The notes beneath the pieces are model-generated. The model saw nothing but the letters and a program-made list of their open reading frames with translations. It was not told the origin of the DNA and ran no database searches. Positions 7,496 to 14,413 of a stretch of DNA of 48,118 nt are shown here, piece by piece (position 1 is the stretch's first letter; each line of letters starts with the position of its first letter). Both the position numbers and the translations under genes were made by a program. The DNA comes from Clostridia bacterium (GTDB taxonomy: Bacteria > Bacillota > Clostridia > Oscillospirales > CAG-272), in the NCBI GenBank assembly GCA_017461745.1, contig JAFTXE010000001.1, positions 1-48,118 of the forward strand, in the 5' to 3' direction.

Positions 7496-7524
7496 TTGAC
7501 AAGCGTCGGAATTTATGATATAAT
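7496..7524 (+). promoter_or_regulatory. Promoter of toxin mRNA, copy 2
   Basis: TTGACA at 7496-7501 and TATAAT at 7519-7524 with a 17-nt spacer. The expected start at 7531 is the first base of the palindrome GGCATAATGCC. Confidence 0.9.
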
Positions 7525-7530
7525 ATTTAC

Positions 7531-7633
7531 GGCATAATGCCCGGAGGATACTATCCTCGGTGTGCGGTCACTTCCTTGATTTCTTCGAGGAAGTCGAAAT
7601 TTTCTTTTTGCCTTCCTCGAATACCGAGGGAGG
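7531..7633 (+). promoter_or_regulatory. Folded leader of toxin mRNA, copy 2
   Basis: The hairpins correspond to those of copy 1: 7531-7541; 7571-7579 with 7585-7593; and CCTTCCTCG 7611-7619 with CGAGGGAGG 7625-7633 around an AATAC loop. The last includes the Shine-Dalgarno sequence. An extra hairpin at about 7544-7558 (GAGGAT/ATCCTC) is specific to this copy. Confidence 0.75.
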
Positions 7634-7640
7634 TGATATT

Positions 7641-7724
7641 TTGGATTACATAACGTGGAATGACGCAATTCAGATTGCTCTGCTCGTTTTCGCCATTATA
7701 TCTTGCTTTTACAAAAAGAAATAA
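7641..7724 (+). CDS. Small hydrophobic peptide, putative type I toxin, copy 2
   Basis: A 27-residue paralogue of the peptide at 7254. It starts M-D-Y-I-T-W-N-D, continues with a hydrophobic helix ending V-F-A-I-I-S-C-F-Y and finishes K-K-K. Its start is TTG, placed three bases after the GGGAGGTGAT site, exactly the spacing of the ATG in copy 1. A weak start plus a nine-pair hairpin over the ribosome binding site would keep translation low, as expected for type I toxins. Promoter, leader, ORF, terminator and convergent antisense promoter follow the same order as in copy 1. Function as a toxin is inferred from this arrangement. Confidence 0.82.
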   Translation: MDYITWNDAIQIALLVFAIISCFYKKK

Positions 7725-7796
7725 CCGCCTCACTCTCCAATAAGGCGGTTATTTTTTATAATTGCTCTTTGAGGAAGTGACCGTACGGTATCCTCC
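7712..7796 (-). ncRNA. Antisense RNA (putative antitoxin), copy 2
   Basis: It starts near 7796 from the minus-strand promoter 7803-7831 and ends at the terminator stem 7719-7730/7743-7754 followed by CTTTTTG on this strand. Its length is about 85 nt and it is complementary to the toxin mRNA 3' end. Its 5' part repeats, in the same sense, sequence of the toxin mRNA leader (GGAGGATAC and CGGTCACTTCC). Confidence 0.75.
7719..7758. terminator. Shared bidirectional terminator, copy 2
   Basis: A 12-bp perfect stem (7719-7730 with 7743-7754) that contains the toxin stop codon. T-tracts are present on both strands (TTTTTT on plus, TTTTT on minus). Confidence 0.85.
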
Positions 7797-7802
7797 GTTA
7801 TT

Positions 7803-7831
7803 ATTATAACCGCTTTTTTCTTTTTTGTCAA
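7803..7831 (-). promoter_or_regulatory. Promoter of antisense RNA, copy 2
   Basis: Minus-strand TTGACA (7831-7826) and TATAAT (7808-7803) with a 17-nt spacer. It overlaps the end of the trmB transcription unit. Confidence 0.9.
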
Positions 7832-7846
7832 GAGAAATTTTGATTT

Positions 7847-8500
7847 TTATCTGAATTTCACCCAAGCAGAGCAGATGGGCGTGCCCTTGTCGGAGAAATT
7901 CTTTTCGTATTCGGTCATAACGTTGTCGGCGTTTTCGGGCGTTGAGTGCAGATCCCGTGTGTGCCACATTATCTCAGCGCCGAAGGCTTCGAATTCTTCG
8001 AGAGAGAAGTCAAAAAGCCCTACGTTGTCGGTCTTGAGCTTGAGTATGCCGCCCGGCTTTAACAGGTTTTTATAGATCTCCAGAAATCCTCTGTGAGTGA
8101 GTCTGCGTTTAGCGTGTCCCGATTTTGGCCATGGGTCGCTGAAATTGAGGTAGATGCAGTCAAGGGAGTGGGGCTTTACGTTCTCGGCAAGATTTTTTGC
8201 GTCGCCGATGATAAATCTCAGGTTGTCGTTCGGGCGTTCCTCGGTTCTCGCCTTGGCTTTTTCAAGCGCGATACAGCATACGTCCGATACCTTTTCCACT
8301 GCAACGAAATTGACGTCTTGATGCTTTGCCGCCATGCCGCTTGCGAAATTGCCCTTTCCGCAGCCTATCTCCATATGTACGGGGCGGCTTTCGGGGAAAA
8401 TACCGTCAAATCCGTCCTTCAATATCTCGATATTTTCAATAAGCAGCTCGGAGCAAGCGGCTATCCGCTCAGCTCCGTGCTTTTTCTTTCTCATTCTCAT
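7847..8500 (-). CDS. trmB: tRNA (guanine-46-N7)-methyltransferase TrmB
   Basis: TrmB transfers a methyl group from SAM to N7 of G46 in the tRNA variable loop. The SAM-binding motif E-I-G-C-G-K-G-N-F is at about residues 44-52, and the family signature F-S-D-P-W-P-K-S-G-H-A-K-R-R-L is at about 125-140. The length of 217 is normal. It starts 12 bases after the ychF stop, so it is the second gene of a ychF-trmB operon driven from 9643-9671. Its 3' end adjoins the antisense promoter of toxin copy 2. Confidence 0.94.
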   Translation of the reverse strand: MRMRKKKHGAERIAACSELLIENIEILKDGFDGIFPESRPVHMEIGCGKGNFASGMAAKHQDVNFVAVEKVSDVCCIALEKAKARTEERPNDNLRFIIGDAKNLAENVKPHSLDCIYLNFSDPWPKSGHAKRRLTHRGFLEIYKNLLKPGGILKLKTDNVGLFDFSLEEFEAFGAEIMWHTRDLHSTPENADNVMTEYEKNFSDKGTPICSAWVKFR

Positions 8501-8512
8501 GGCATACCTCGG

Positions 8513-9607
8513 TTATACGTTGAAGCGGAAGAGAACTATGTCTCCGTCCTTCATGACGTATTCCTTACCCTCGCTTCGATAGAGTCCCGCCTCCTTGACG
8601 GCGTTCATGCTGCCGTACTTGACGAGGTCGTCAAAGGAAACTATTTCCGCTCTGATAAATCCGCGTTCAAAGTCGCTGTGTATCTTTCCCGCAGCGCCGG
8701 GGGCTTTAGTGCCCTTGACGATAGTCCACGCTCTTACCTCCTGAGGACCTGCCGTCAGATAGCTGATAAGACCGAGAAGGGAATAGCTTGCCTTAATAAG
8801 TCTGTCAAGACCGCTTTCCTTTATGCCGAGATCCTCGAGGAACATCTGCTTTTCCTCGCCCTCAAGCTCTGCAAGCTCCGCTTCGATCTGAGCGCAAACG
8901 GCGATAACACCTGCGTGCTCACGCTCTGCCTGAGCCTTCAGTGCCATGTAGTTTTCATTGTCAACGGGCTCGTCACCGACCTCGTCCTCTCCGACGTTTG
9001 CTACGTAAATGACGGGCTTCATAGTAAGCAGAGGGGTGTCGTAAAGACATTCCTTCTCACTCTCGTCAAGCTCTACCTCACGGGCGCACTTTCCGTCCGA
9101 GAGAGCGGCGAGGAGCTTTTCAAATACCGCAAGCTCACCCGCAAGGGTCTTGTCACCCTTCATCGCCTTTTTGGTGCGGTCAATTCTTCTCTCGACCATT
9201 TCGATGTCGGAGAATATAAGCTCAAGATTTATAGTTTCAAGGTCGCGCAAAGAGTTGATGTTTCCGTCAACGTGAACTATGTTGTCGTTCTTAAAGCAGC
9301 GAACCACGTGAACGATAGCGTCAACCTCACGAATATGGGAGAGGAATTTGTTTCCGAGACCCTCACCCTGAGACGCGCCCTTAACGAGTCCCGCAATGTC
9401 AACGAATTCAATGACCGCGGGGGTGTATTTTTCGGGATTGTGCATCTTGGCGAGATAATCAAGACGGCTGTCGGGAACTGCAACGACGCCGACGTTCGGC
9501 TCAATGGTGCAGAACGGGTAGTTAGCGGACTCCGCCCCTGCCCCCGTCAAAGCGTTAAAAAGCGTACTTTTTCCCACGTTGGGAAGACCTACTATACCAA
9601 GCTTCAT
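8513..9607 (-). CDS. ychF: Ribosome-binding ATPase YchF
   Basis: An Obg-family ATPase that associates with ribosomes. G1 is G-L-P-N-V-G-K-S-T at residues 6-14. The G4 motif reads N-V-G-E rather than N-K-x-D, the known change that shifts YchF from GTP to ATP. A helical insertion sits mid-protein and a TGS-like domain at the C-terminus (about residues 280-364), with the conserved D-L-V-K-Y-G-S-M. The length of 364 is typical. The ATG at 9607 has a purine-rich AAAGGAAGT upstream. Confidence 0.95.
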   Translation of the reverse strand: MKLGIVGLPNVGKSTLFNALTGAGAESANYPFCTIEPNVGVVAVPDSRLDYLAKMHNPEKYTPAVIEFVDIAGLVKGASQGEGLGNKFLSHIREVDAIVHVVRCFKNDNIVHVDGNINSLRDLETINLELIFSDIEMVERRIDRTKKAMKGDKTLAGELAVFEKLLAALSDGKCAREVELDESEKECLYDTPLLTMKPVIYVANVGEDEVGDEPVDNENYMALKAQAEREHAGVIAVCAQIEAELAELEGEEKQMFLEDLGIKESGLDRLIKASYSLLGLISYLTAGPQEVRAWTIVKGTKAPGAAGKIHSDFERGFIRAEIVSFDDLVKYGSMNAVKEAGLYRSEGKEYVMKDGDIVLFRFNV

Positions 9608-9642
9608 TTTTATTACTTCCTTTTTTTATACTTAACTATAAT

Positions 9643-9671
9643 ATTATACTATACAATTGGAAATTTTTCAA
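9643..9671 (-). promoter_or_regulatory. Promoter of ychF-trmB
   Basis: Minus-strand TTGAAA (9671-9666) and TATAAT (9648-9643) with a 17-nt spacer. Confidence 0.8.
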
Positions 9672-9705
9672 GGACTTTGATAAAAATTCGGTATTATAAT
9701 ATAAT

Positions 9706-10752
9706 TTATACAGAAGCTACTGCCTTTTTATTTTTCACAAACTCAAAGTTAAAGATATCAAATCCGACGGGAATGTGTATTTGATCGAAAACAGGGGAAT
9801 CTTCCTCCACGTTGAATGAGAATAATTTATAAAAAAGTAGTTGCTTCTTTTCTTCTTCCGTTTCCATCAAAATATCCGAATTAAATTTATCGTATGAGTT
9901 ATTATCGTACTGAAAGGATATCAAATGATGACGCTCGTCTACCATTAACCATTGCGCTATCAGATCCAACCACATTCTGTCTGATTCGCCGTAAGAAAAA
10001 CCGTAGCTGCATATCATATCACTGCTCATTATCATATTTTTAGCTTTTTCCAAACGCTCCGTGTCGAAGGCTTCATTAAATTTTGGCTTAACAAACGCTC
10101 TTTGAGTCTTTCGCGTGGTCTCGTAAAATTTTGCCTTTATCTGTTGTTCACTGTCTACTCCGAGAACTACGTCGTTATCCAACGTTCCGTGTATATGTAG
10201 CGGTATTGCTCCAATTCCCGCTCTGCGCAATAATGTATCCAATGTGTACGTATAATTAAACGATAAAAAGCTAAATGATATCGGATATTCGTCTTTTAGT
10301 GTTTGAACTGTCCTAAGATGGTTGGGGATAAGTCCCGCTTCAAAGTTTTGAAGTGACTCTAACATATTGAATTTTAAATCGTCGTTGGAAGTATGCTCAA
10401 GTATTTCCGATATGCTTTCATATTCCGCTTGCAAATGTGCGACCATATGCTTTTTAAAATCTCGCATACACTCAATGAATTCGTTTTCTGAGTCGAATAT
10501 ATACGCGTGTCGTGCCATAGCCATCTCAAAGTCGGACCAATTATTATATTTTTCATCGTTAGCAATATATTCTTTGAATTTTCTGATGGTATCCGATCTG
10601 GAAGGAGACGAAATATATGAATCGTACATATCGGCGTATCTTGTTTTCATTCCTAACCCAAGGTCGAATCCGTTTCCGATTATAAAAAGAATATTAAATC
10701 TTTTCTTGGGTGGGGTTTTAGATATTTGTTGTATTTGAGGGATTTTTTCCAT
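9706..10752 (-). CDS. AbiH-family abortive infection protein
   Basis: A 348-residue protein. The N-terminal motif I-I-G-N-G-F-D-L (residues 24-31), followed by K-T-R-Y-A-D-M-Y, is the AbiH signature. The later F-L-S-F-N-Y-T-Y-T-L-D and I-P-L-H-I-H-G segments are also diagnostic, and S-Y-G-F-S-Y-G-E-S-D follows. AbiH members were described as phage abortive-infection proteins in Lactococcus; the mechanism is unsettled. GGAATAAT lies upstream of ATG 10752. No promoter of its own is obvious, and fic ends 75 bases upstream, so it may be read from the fic promoter. It sits in an island between the housekeeping genes ychF and glyA. Confidence 0.88.
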   Translation of the reverse strand: MEKIPQIQQISKTPPKKRFNILFIIGNGFDLGLGMKTRYADMYDSYISSPSRSDTIRKFKEYIANDEKYNNWSDFEMAMARHAYIFDSENEFIECMRDFKKHMVAHLQAEYESISEILEHTSNDDLKFNMLESLQNFEAGLIPNHLRTVQTLKDEYPISFSFLSFNYTYTLDTLLRRAGIGAIPLHIHGTLDNDVVLGVDSEQQIKAKFYETTRKTQRAFVKPKFNEAFDTERLEKAKNMIMSSDMICSYGFSYGESDRMWLDLIAQWLMVDERHHLISFQYDNNSYDKFNSDILMETEEEKKQLLFYKLFSFNVEEDSPVFDQIHIPVGFDIFNFEFVKNKKAVASV

Positions 10753-10826
10753 TTGATTATTCCTTTATTAAAATAGTTTTTAAGTCTACTTGAAACTTCA
10801 GATTTCGTATATACCTTGTTAGCCTA

Positions 10827-11876
10827 TCAAGAGTTGTTTATATACCTTGAATTTCTCCCGTTACCTATCTTTTTTATACTTCCATTCCGCATCATCTGTC
10901 CAAGCACTGCTTCAACGGTAGTAGGGCTGACGTCGGGGAGTATCTTGCAGATCTCCGACTTGGAAATAGGTGTCAGGCTGCCCAGAACGGTTGCTTCTAT
11001 GCGACCTTTCTTAGTTATCTTTTTTCCGTTGACTATAGCAAAACGCTTGTCCAGCTCCTTATAGCACATATAAAGTGTGGAGAGGAAGTTTTCGATGAAG
11101 GGAAAATAGTCGTTTTCATTCGTATCCCAGCCGTCCGAGGATTGCTTCAACGCATCGTAATAGAAGCCCTTATAATTGTTGATTTGCTCCTCAAAGGATA
11201 CGTATTTACCCGCATCAAAGCCGTTTTTATAAAGTAAAAGAAGTGATAGTAGGCGGGAAAGTCTACCGTTTCCGTCACGGAACGGGTGAATGCAAAGGAA
11301 ATCGAGTATCACGCAGGGAATCAGCAAAAGCTGATTGATATTTGCATCGTTTCTTGCGTCCATATAGGCAAGCTCAAGCTGTTCCATTGCTTGCCCCACC
11401 TCTCGCGCTGGTGTGGGACGGAAGCGAACACGACGGTTGCCGTCGTTATCGAGCTCTAAAATGACGTTATCATCGGTCTTGTATTTGCCGCCAAACTCAT
11501 ATCCCGCAATCGACATCATTGTTTCGTGCAGACGGAGAATATCACTCTCGCGGAAGTCAATATATTCGTGTCCCGTGTGAATAGCGTTCAGCGCATCGCG
11601 ATATCCTGCGATCTCCGCTTCGTTGTGATTAAGTGGCGCACTGCTGCCGCTGACGATAGCGGTAATTCTGTCGTCGCTCGTTACGATGCCCTCAATAGCA
11701 TTTGAGCTTTTAACCGACTGTATTTTCGCCACCGCTTCAAGCTCGGTAAATATTTTGGCATATTCGTCCTTGCGAACGCCCGCTATTGTTTTGAGTTCTG
11801 TAATGCCCGCAGTCAGATTGACGAGCCGTGCGGGGAGAAGACCGTTATTCAAAAAAGAGTAATCAAATTTTCTCAT
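10827..11876 (-). CDS. Fic-domain protein with C-terminal winged helix
   Basis: A 349-residue Fic/DOC-type protein that probably transfers AMP to target proteins. The catalytic motif H-P-F-R-D-G-N-G-R-L-S-R is near residue 196. An N-terminal S-N-A-I-E-G (residues 58-63) fits the inhibitory helix consensus S/T-x-x-x-E-G/N of self-inhibited (class II) Fic proteins. The C-terminus, from about residue 290 (I-S-K-S-E-I-C-K-I-L-P), looks like a winged helix. ATG 11876 is preceded by GGAGGA; the longer upstream frame has no such site. The promoter is embedded in palindromes, suggesting autoregulation. It is probably co-transcribed with abiH. Confidence 0.92.
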   Translation of the reverse strand: MRKFDYSFLNNGLLPARLVNLTAGITELKTIAGVRKDEYAKIFTELEAVAKIQSVKSSNAIEGIVTSDDRITAIVSGSSAPLNHNEAEIAGYRDALNAIHTGHEYIDFRESDILRLHETMMSIAGYEFGGKYKTDDNVILELDNDGNRRVRFRPTPAREVGQAMEQLELAYMDARNDANINQLLLIPCVILDFLCIHPFRDGNGRLSRLLSLLLLYKNGFDAGKYVSFEEQINNYKGFYYDALKQSSDGWDTNENDYFPFIENFLSTLYMCYKELDKRFAIVNGKKITKKGRIEATVLGSLTPISKSEICKILPDVSPTTVEAVLGQMMRNGSIKKIGNGRNSRYINNS

Positions 11877-11892
11877 ATTTATTCCTCCGTAT

Positions 11893-11977
11893 CTGCATAT
11901 TATTATACCGCAAAATATGCAGTTTGTCAAGCGTATGATAAAATTGAACTGCATATATATTTTCAGATATTATGCAA
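11893..11977 (-). promoter_or_regulatory. fic promoter with palindromic operators
   Basis: Minus-strand TTGACA (11930-11925) and TATAAT (11907-11902), 17-nt spacer. A 9-bp inverted repeat, CTGCATATT (11893-11901) and its complement (11914-11922), straddles the -10 and spacer. A second, looser palindrome with the same CTGCATA/TATGCA halves lies upstream of the -35 (11949-11977). Confidence 0.8.
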
Positions 11978-11979
11978 AT

Positions 11980-12013
11980 AGGGCGTACAAATCGTTTTCG
12001 ACTTGTACGCCCT
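11980..12013. terminator. Hairpin between DUF4177 gene and fic promoter
   Basis: An 11-bp perfect stem (AGGGCGTACAA at 11980-11990 with 12003-12013) and 12-nt loop. Tails are only moderately T-rich (GATTTCTTG on plus, ATTTGC on minus), so termination is plausible but not certain. Confidence 0.55.
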
Positions 12014-12124
12014 GATTTCTTGTTGCATTGGTTTGTATCAAATTCCGTGGGGATTCATTGAGATATGGTTTTTTCTCAACAGATTGGGGTAAATTATCTG
12101 TATTGTCGTATAAAAATATCAAAG

Positions 12125-12175
12125 AAAGCAAGAGCAAGGATAAAAGGATTTTCCTTCTATTCTTGCTCTTGCTTT
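12125..12175 (-). terminator. Terminator after the DUF4177 gene
   Basis: A 14-bp stem (12125-12138 with 12162-12175) and a loop that can itself pair (AAGGA/TCCTT). The minus-strand tail is CTTTGATATTTTT. A longer overlapping ORF on this strand is rejected. Confidence 0.7.
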
Positions 12176-12195
12176 TTACATCAAAAGAGTAGATT

Positions 12196-12402
12196 TCAGA
12201 TTTTTTCAAAAACCATCGTAGCTTGAATTCTATCTCCGCCACCAAATCCAGAGCTATGTGCAGAAGCAGTAGAGATTGTGTGTAATCTGTATCCTTTTGC
12301 TGCCTGTTCGTTGATAATGTTTTCCAACTCACCTAGGTTCTTCGATGTCGTTCCAATAAATTTTTCTTTTAATGTTACTTGCAAAACCACATATTGAGGC
12401 AT
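12196..12402 (-). CDS. DUF4177-type small protein
   Basis: A 68-residue protein beginning M-P-Q-Y-V-V-L-Q-V. The mid-section N-I-I-N-E-Q-A-A-K-G-Y-R-L-H and the ending A-T-M-V-F-E-K-I match the DUF4177 pattern (E-x-x-I-N-x-x-A-x-x-G-W/Y-x-L-H, then V-x-x-E-K). The function of the family is unknown. ATG 12402 is used because AAAGGAGAT lies nine bases upstream; the ATG at 12420 overlaps that site. It is transcribed divergently from the XRE gene, from promoter 12440-12468. Confidence 0.8.
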   Translation of the reverse strand: MPQYVVLQVTLKEKFIGTTSKNLGELENIINEQAAKGYRLHTISTASAHSSGFGGGDRIQATMVFEKI

Positions 12403-12439
12403 ATTAGTATCTCCTTTCATTTTATTTTTTAACTACCTC

Positions 12440-12468
12440 ATTATAACACAAATGTGTTCATTTGTCAA
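12440..12468 (-). promoter_or_regulatory. Promoter of the DUF4177 gene
   Basis: Minus-strand TTGACA (12468-12463) and TATAAT (12445-12440), 17-nt spacer. The spacer holds an ACACA-AA-TGTGT inverted repeat that could be an operator for the divergent XRE protein. Confidence 0.75.
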
Positions 12469-12525
12469 CATATGTATTCGAAAATGTTGAAAAAATATTA
12501 TACAATATTATAAAGAGGTGATAGT

Positions 12526-12759
12526 ATGTCGGATATATATCTTGATTCAAAAATAGTTGGCGAAGCAATTGCTTTTTGCAGAAAAGAAAAAAATCTTTCG
12601 CAAGAGGTATTGAGTGGTTTAGCTGATATTGGTAGAACACATTTGAGCGCCATAGAACGCGGGGAGCGAAAACCAACGTTAGAAACACTTTACAAAATCA
12701 GTATAGCGCTGGATATAAGCATGAGCGATATCGTGCGGGAAATCGAAAGAAGATTATAA
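12526..12759 (+). CDS. XRE-family transcriptional regulator (small)
   Basis: A 77-residue single-domain HTH protein. The XRE helix-turn-helix is at about residues 20-55, with L-S-Q-E-V-L-S-G-L-A-D-I-G-R-T-H-L-S-A-I-E-R-G-E-R. This is the compact regulator type often found in phage-like or plasmid-like islands. An AGAGGTGAT ribosome binding site precedes the ATG. It is divergent from the DUF4177 gene and is followed by a strong terminator. Confidence 0.88.
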   Translation: MSDIYLDSKIVGEAIAFCRKEKNLSQEVLSGLADIGRTHLSAIERGERKPTLETLYKISIALDISMSDIVREIERRL

Positions 12760-12828
12760 TTTGATATGTAGCAAAACAAACATTTTATTTTGTACAAATA
12801 TTTTTAAATCTCAATTTAGTTATAAAAA

Positions 12829-12869
12829 CAGGAACTGATTCATAAACGGTAATCAGTTCCTGCTTTTTT
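12829..12869. terminator. Bidirectional terminator between XRE gene and glyA
   Basis: A 12-bp perfect stem (12829-12840 with 12851-12862), followed by CTTTTTT on plus and by TTTTTAT on minus, so it can serve both converging genes. Confidence 0.85.
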
Positions 12870-12892
12870 ATCATTCAGTTTTAAATCCGAAA

Positions 12893-14140
12893 TTATTTAT
12901 ACAGCGGATATTTTTTACAGATATCGGCAACGGTAGCGCGGACGGAGTCTGCCGTTCCCTCGAAGTCCTTGGCAACCATGCCAAAGAGCTTAGCGATAGT
13001 CTTCATATCCTCAACTCCGAGACCTCTGGAGGTAACTGCGGGAGTACCTACGCGGACGCCTGACGTAACGAAGGGCTTCTCGGGGTCGTTGGGAATAGCG
13101 TTCTTGTTAACGGTGATGTGCACCGCATCAAGTCTTGCCTCAAATTCCTTACCCGTAATTCTCATGGGGCGAAGGTCAACGAGCATGAGGTGGTTGTCCG
13201 TTCCGCCTGAAACGAGGTCAAAGCCCTCGGCAAGCAGACCTTTTGCAAGCACGCTTGCGTTCTCGACTATGCTATGCTGATAAGCCTTGAATTCGGGAGT
13301 GAGCGCCTCGCCGAAGCATACCGCTTTAGCCGCAATGATGTGCATAAGAGGTCCGCCCTGAATTCCTGGGAATATCGCCTTGTTTATCTTCTTCGCAAGC
13401 TCCTCGTCGTTCGTGAGTATCAAGCCACCGCGAGGACCGCGAAGGGTCTTATGCGTTGTCGTTGTAACGACATCTGCGTAAGGAACGGGAGAGGGATGCT
13501 CACCTGCGGCAACGAGTCCCGCAATGTGCGCCATATCAACCATAAAGTAAGCGCCGACGGAATGAGCGATTTCTGCCATAGCCTTGAAGTCAATGGTTCT
13601 GGGATATGCGGACGCGCCCGCAACGATAAGCTTGGGCTTGTGTTGCTTTGCGAGCTTTTCATATTGCTCCATGTCGATGTATTCGGTTTCGGGATTAAGC
13701 TCGTAGGGAACGAAGTTGTAGTACATACCCGAGATATTAACGGGGCTTCCGTGAGTGAGGTGACCGCCGTGAGCAAGGCTCATGCCCATAACCGTGTCAC
13801 CGGGCTGAAGCAGTGCAAAATAAACAGCGGTATTTGCCTGAGCGCCACTGTGCGCCTGAACGTTTGCGTAAGCCGCGCCGAACAGCTTCTTTGCTCTCTC
13901 TATAGCGATAGTTTCCGCAACGTCAACGCAGGAGCATCCGCCGTAGTATCTCTTACCGGGGTAGCCCTCGGCGTATTTGTTGGTGAGCACCGAGCCCATA
14001 GCGCACATAACAGCCTCGGAAACTACGTTTTCGGAAGCAATAAGCTCCAAGCCGTCCTGCTGTCTGTCAAATTCCGCTTGTATAGCCGCAGCTATTTCAG
14101 CGTCGGTTTTGCCGATTTTTGCAATCATTTCTTCGATCAT
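12893..14140 (-). CDS. glyA: Serine hydroxymethyltransferase
   Basis: A PLP enzyme converting serine and tetrahydrofolate to glycine and methylene-tetrahydrofolate. Family features are [30 protein letters not shown] and [14 protein letters not shown], with the PLP lysine near residue 231. The length of 415 is standard. A GGAGG site lies upstream of ATG 14140. It is a single-gene unit with a promoter at 14180-14208. Confidence 0.97.
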   Translation of the reverse strand: MIEEMIAKIGKTDAEIAAAIQAEFDRQQDGLELIASENVVSEAVMCAMGSVLTNKYAEGYPGKRYYGGCSCVDVAETIAIERAKKLFGAAYANVQAHSGAQANTAVYFALLQPGDTVMGMSLAHGGHLTHGSPVNISGMYYNFVPYELNPETEYIDMEQYEKLAKQHKPKLIVAGASAYPRTIDFKAMAEIAHSVGAYFMVDMAHIAGLVAAGEHPSPVPYADVVTTTTHKTLRGPRGGLILTNDEELAKKINKAIFPGIQGGPLMHIIAAKAVCFGEALTPEFKAYQHSIVENASVLAKGLLAEGFDLVSGGTDNHLMLVDLRPMRITGKEFEARLDAVHITVNKNAIPNDPEKPFVTSGVRVGTPAVTSRGLGVEDMKTIAKLFGMVAKDFEGTADSVRATVADICKKYPLYK

Positions 14141-14179
14141 CTGAGAAGAACCTCCGTGAAAAATTTATAATTTAGGTAT

Positions 14180-14208
14180 ATTATAAACCAAAATGGAGAA
14201 AAAAACAA
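14180..14208 (-). promoter_or_regulatory. Probable glyA promoter
   Basis: Minus-strand TATAAT (14185-14180), with TTGTTT (14208-14203) 17 nt upstream. Confidence 0.55.
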
Positions 14209-14281
14209 TACCTATATTGAAATCAATTGAAAACAATTAAAAAACAAATCTAAAATTTTACAAAAATATTGTTCATAGTCA

Positions 14282-14310
14282 TTGACAAAATACTAAAAAA
14301 ATGGTATAAT
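14282..14310 (+). promoter_or_regulatory. Promoter of the mgsA-like gene
   Basis: TTGACA 14282-14287 and TATAAT 14305-14310, 17-nt spacer. The leader to the start codon is about 95 nt with no recognised riboswitch. Confidence 0.85.
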
Positions 14311-14413
14311 AAATGAGGTTGTATTAGTCAAGCAATTTATATCGCAACTTGCATAAATACAAGTAATTATTTTAGTTTAACATACCGAAATTGTATTATG
14401 GGAGGTAACCGAC

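Noticed and set aside
8093..9784. 563-codon plus-strand ORF
   Set aside because: It is the antisense shadow of trmB and ychF, both clearly recognisable on the minus strand; the ORF has no family features.
11970..12332. 120-codon minus-strand ORF overlapping the DUF4177 gene
   Set aside because: It covers two hairpins and overlaps a better-supported gene in another frame, with no ribosome binding site.
13274..14170. 298-codon plus-strand ORF opposite glyA
   Set aside because: It lies antisense to a well-conserved SHMT gene, with no ribosome binding site.
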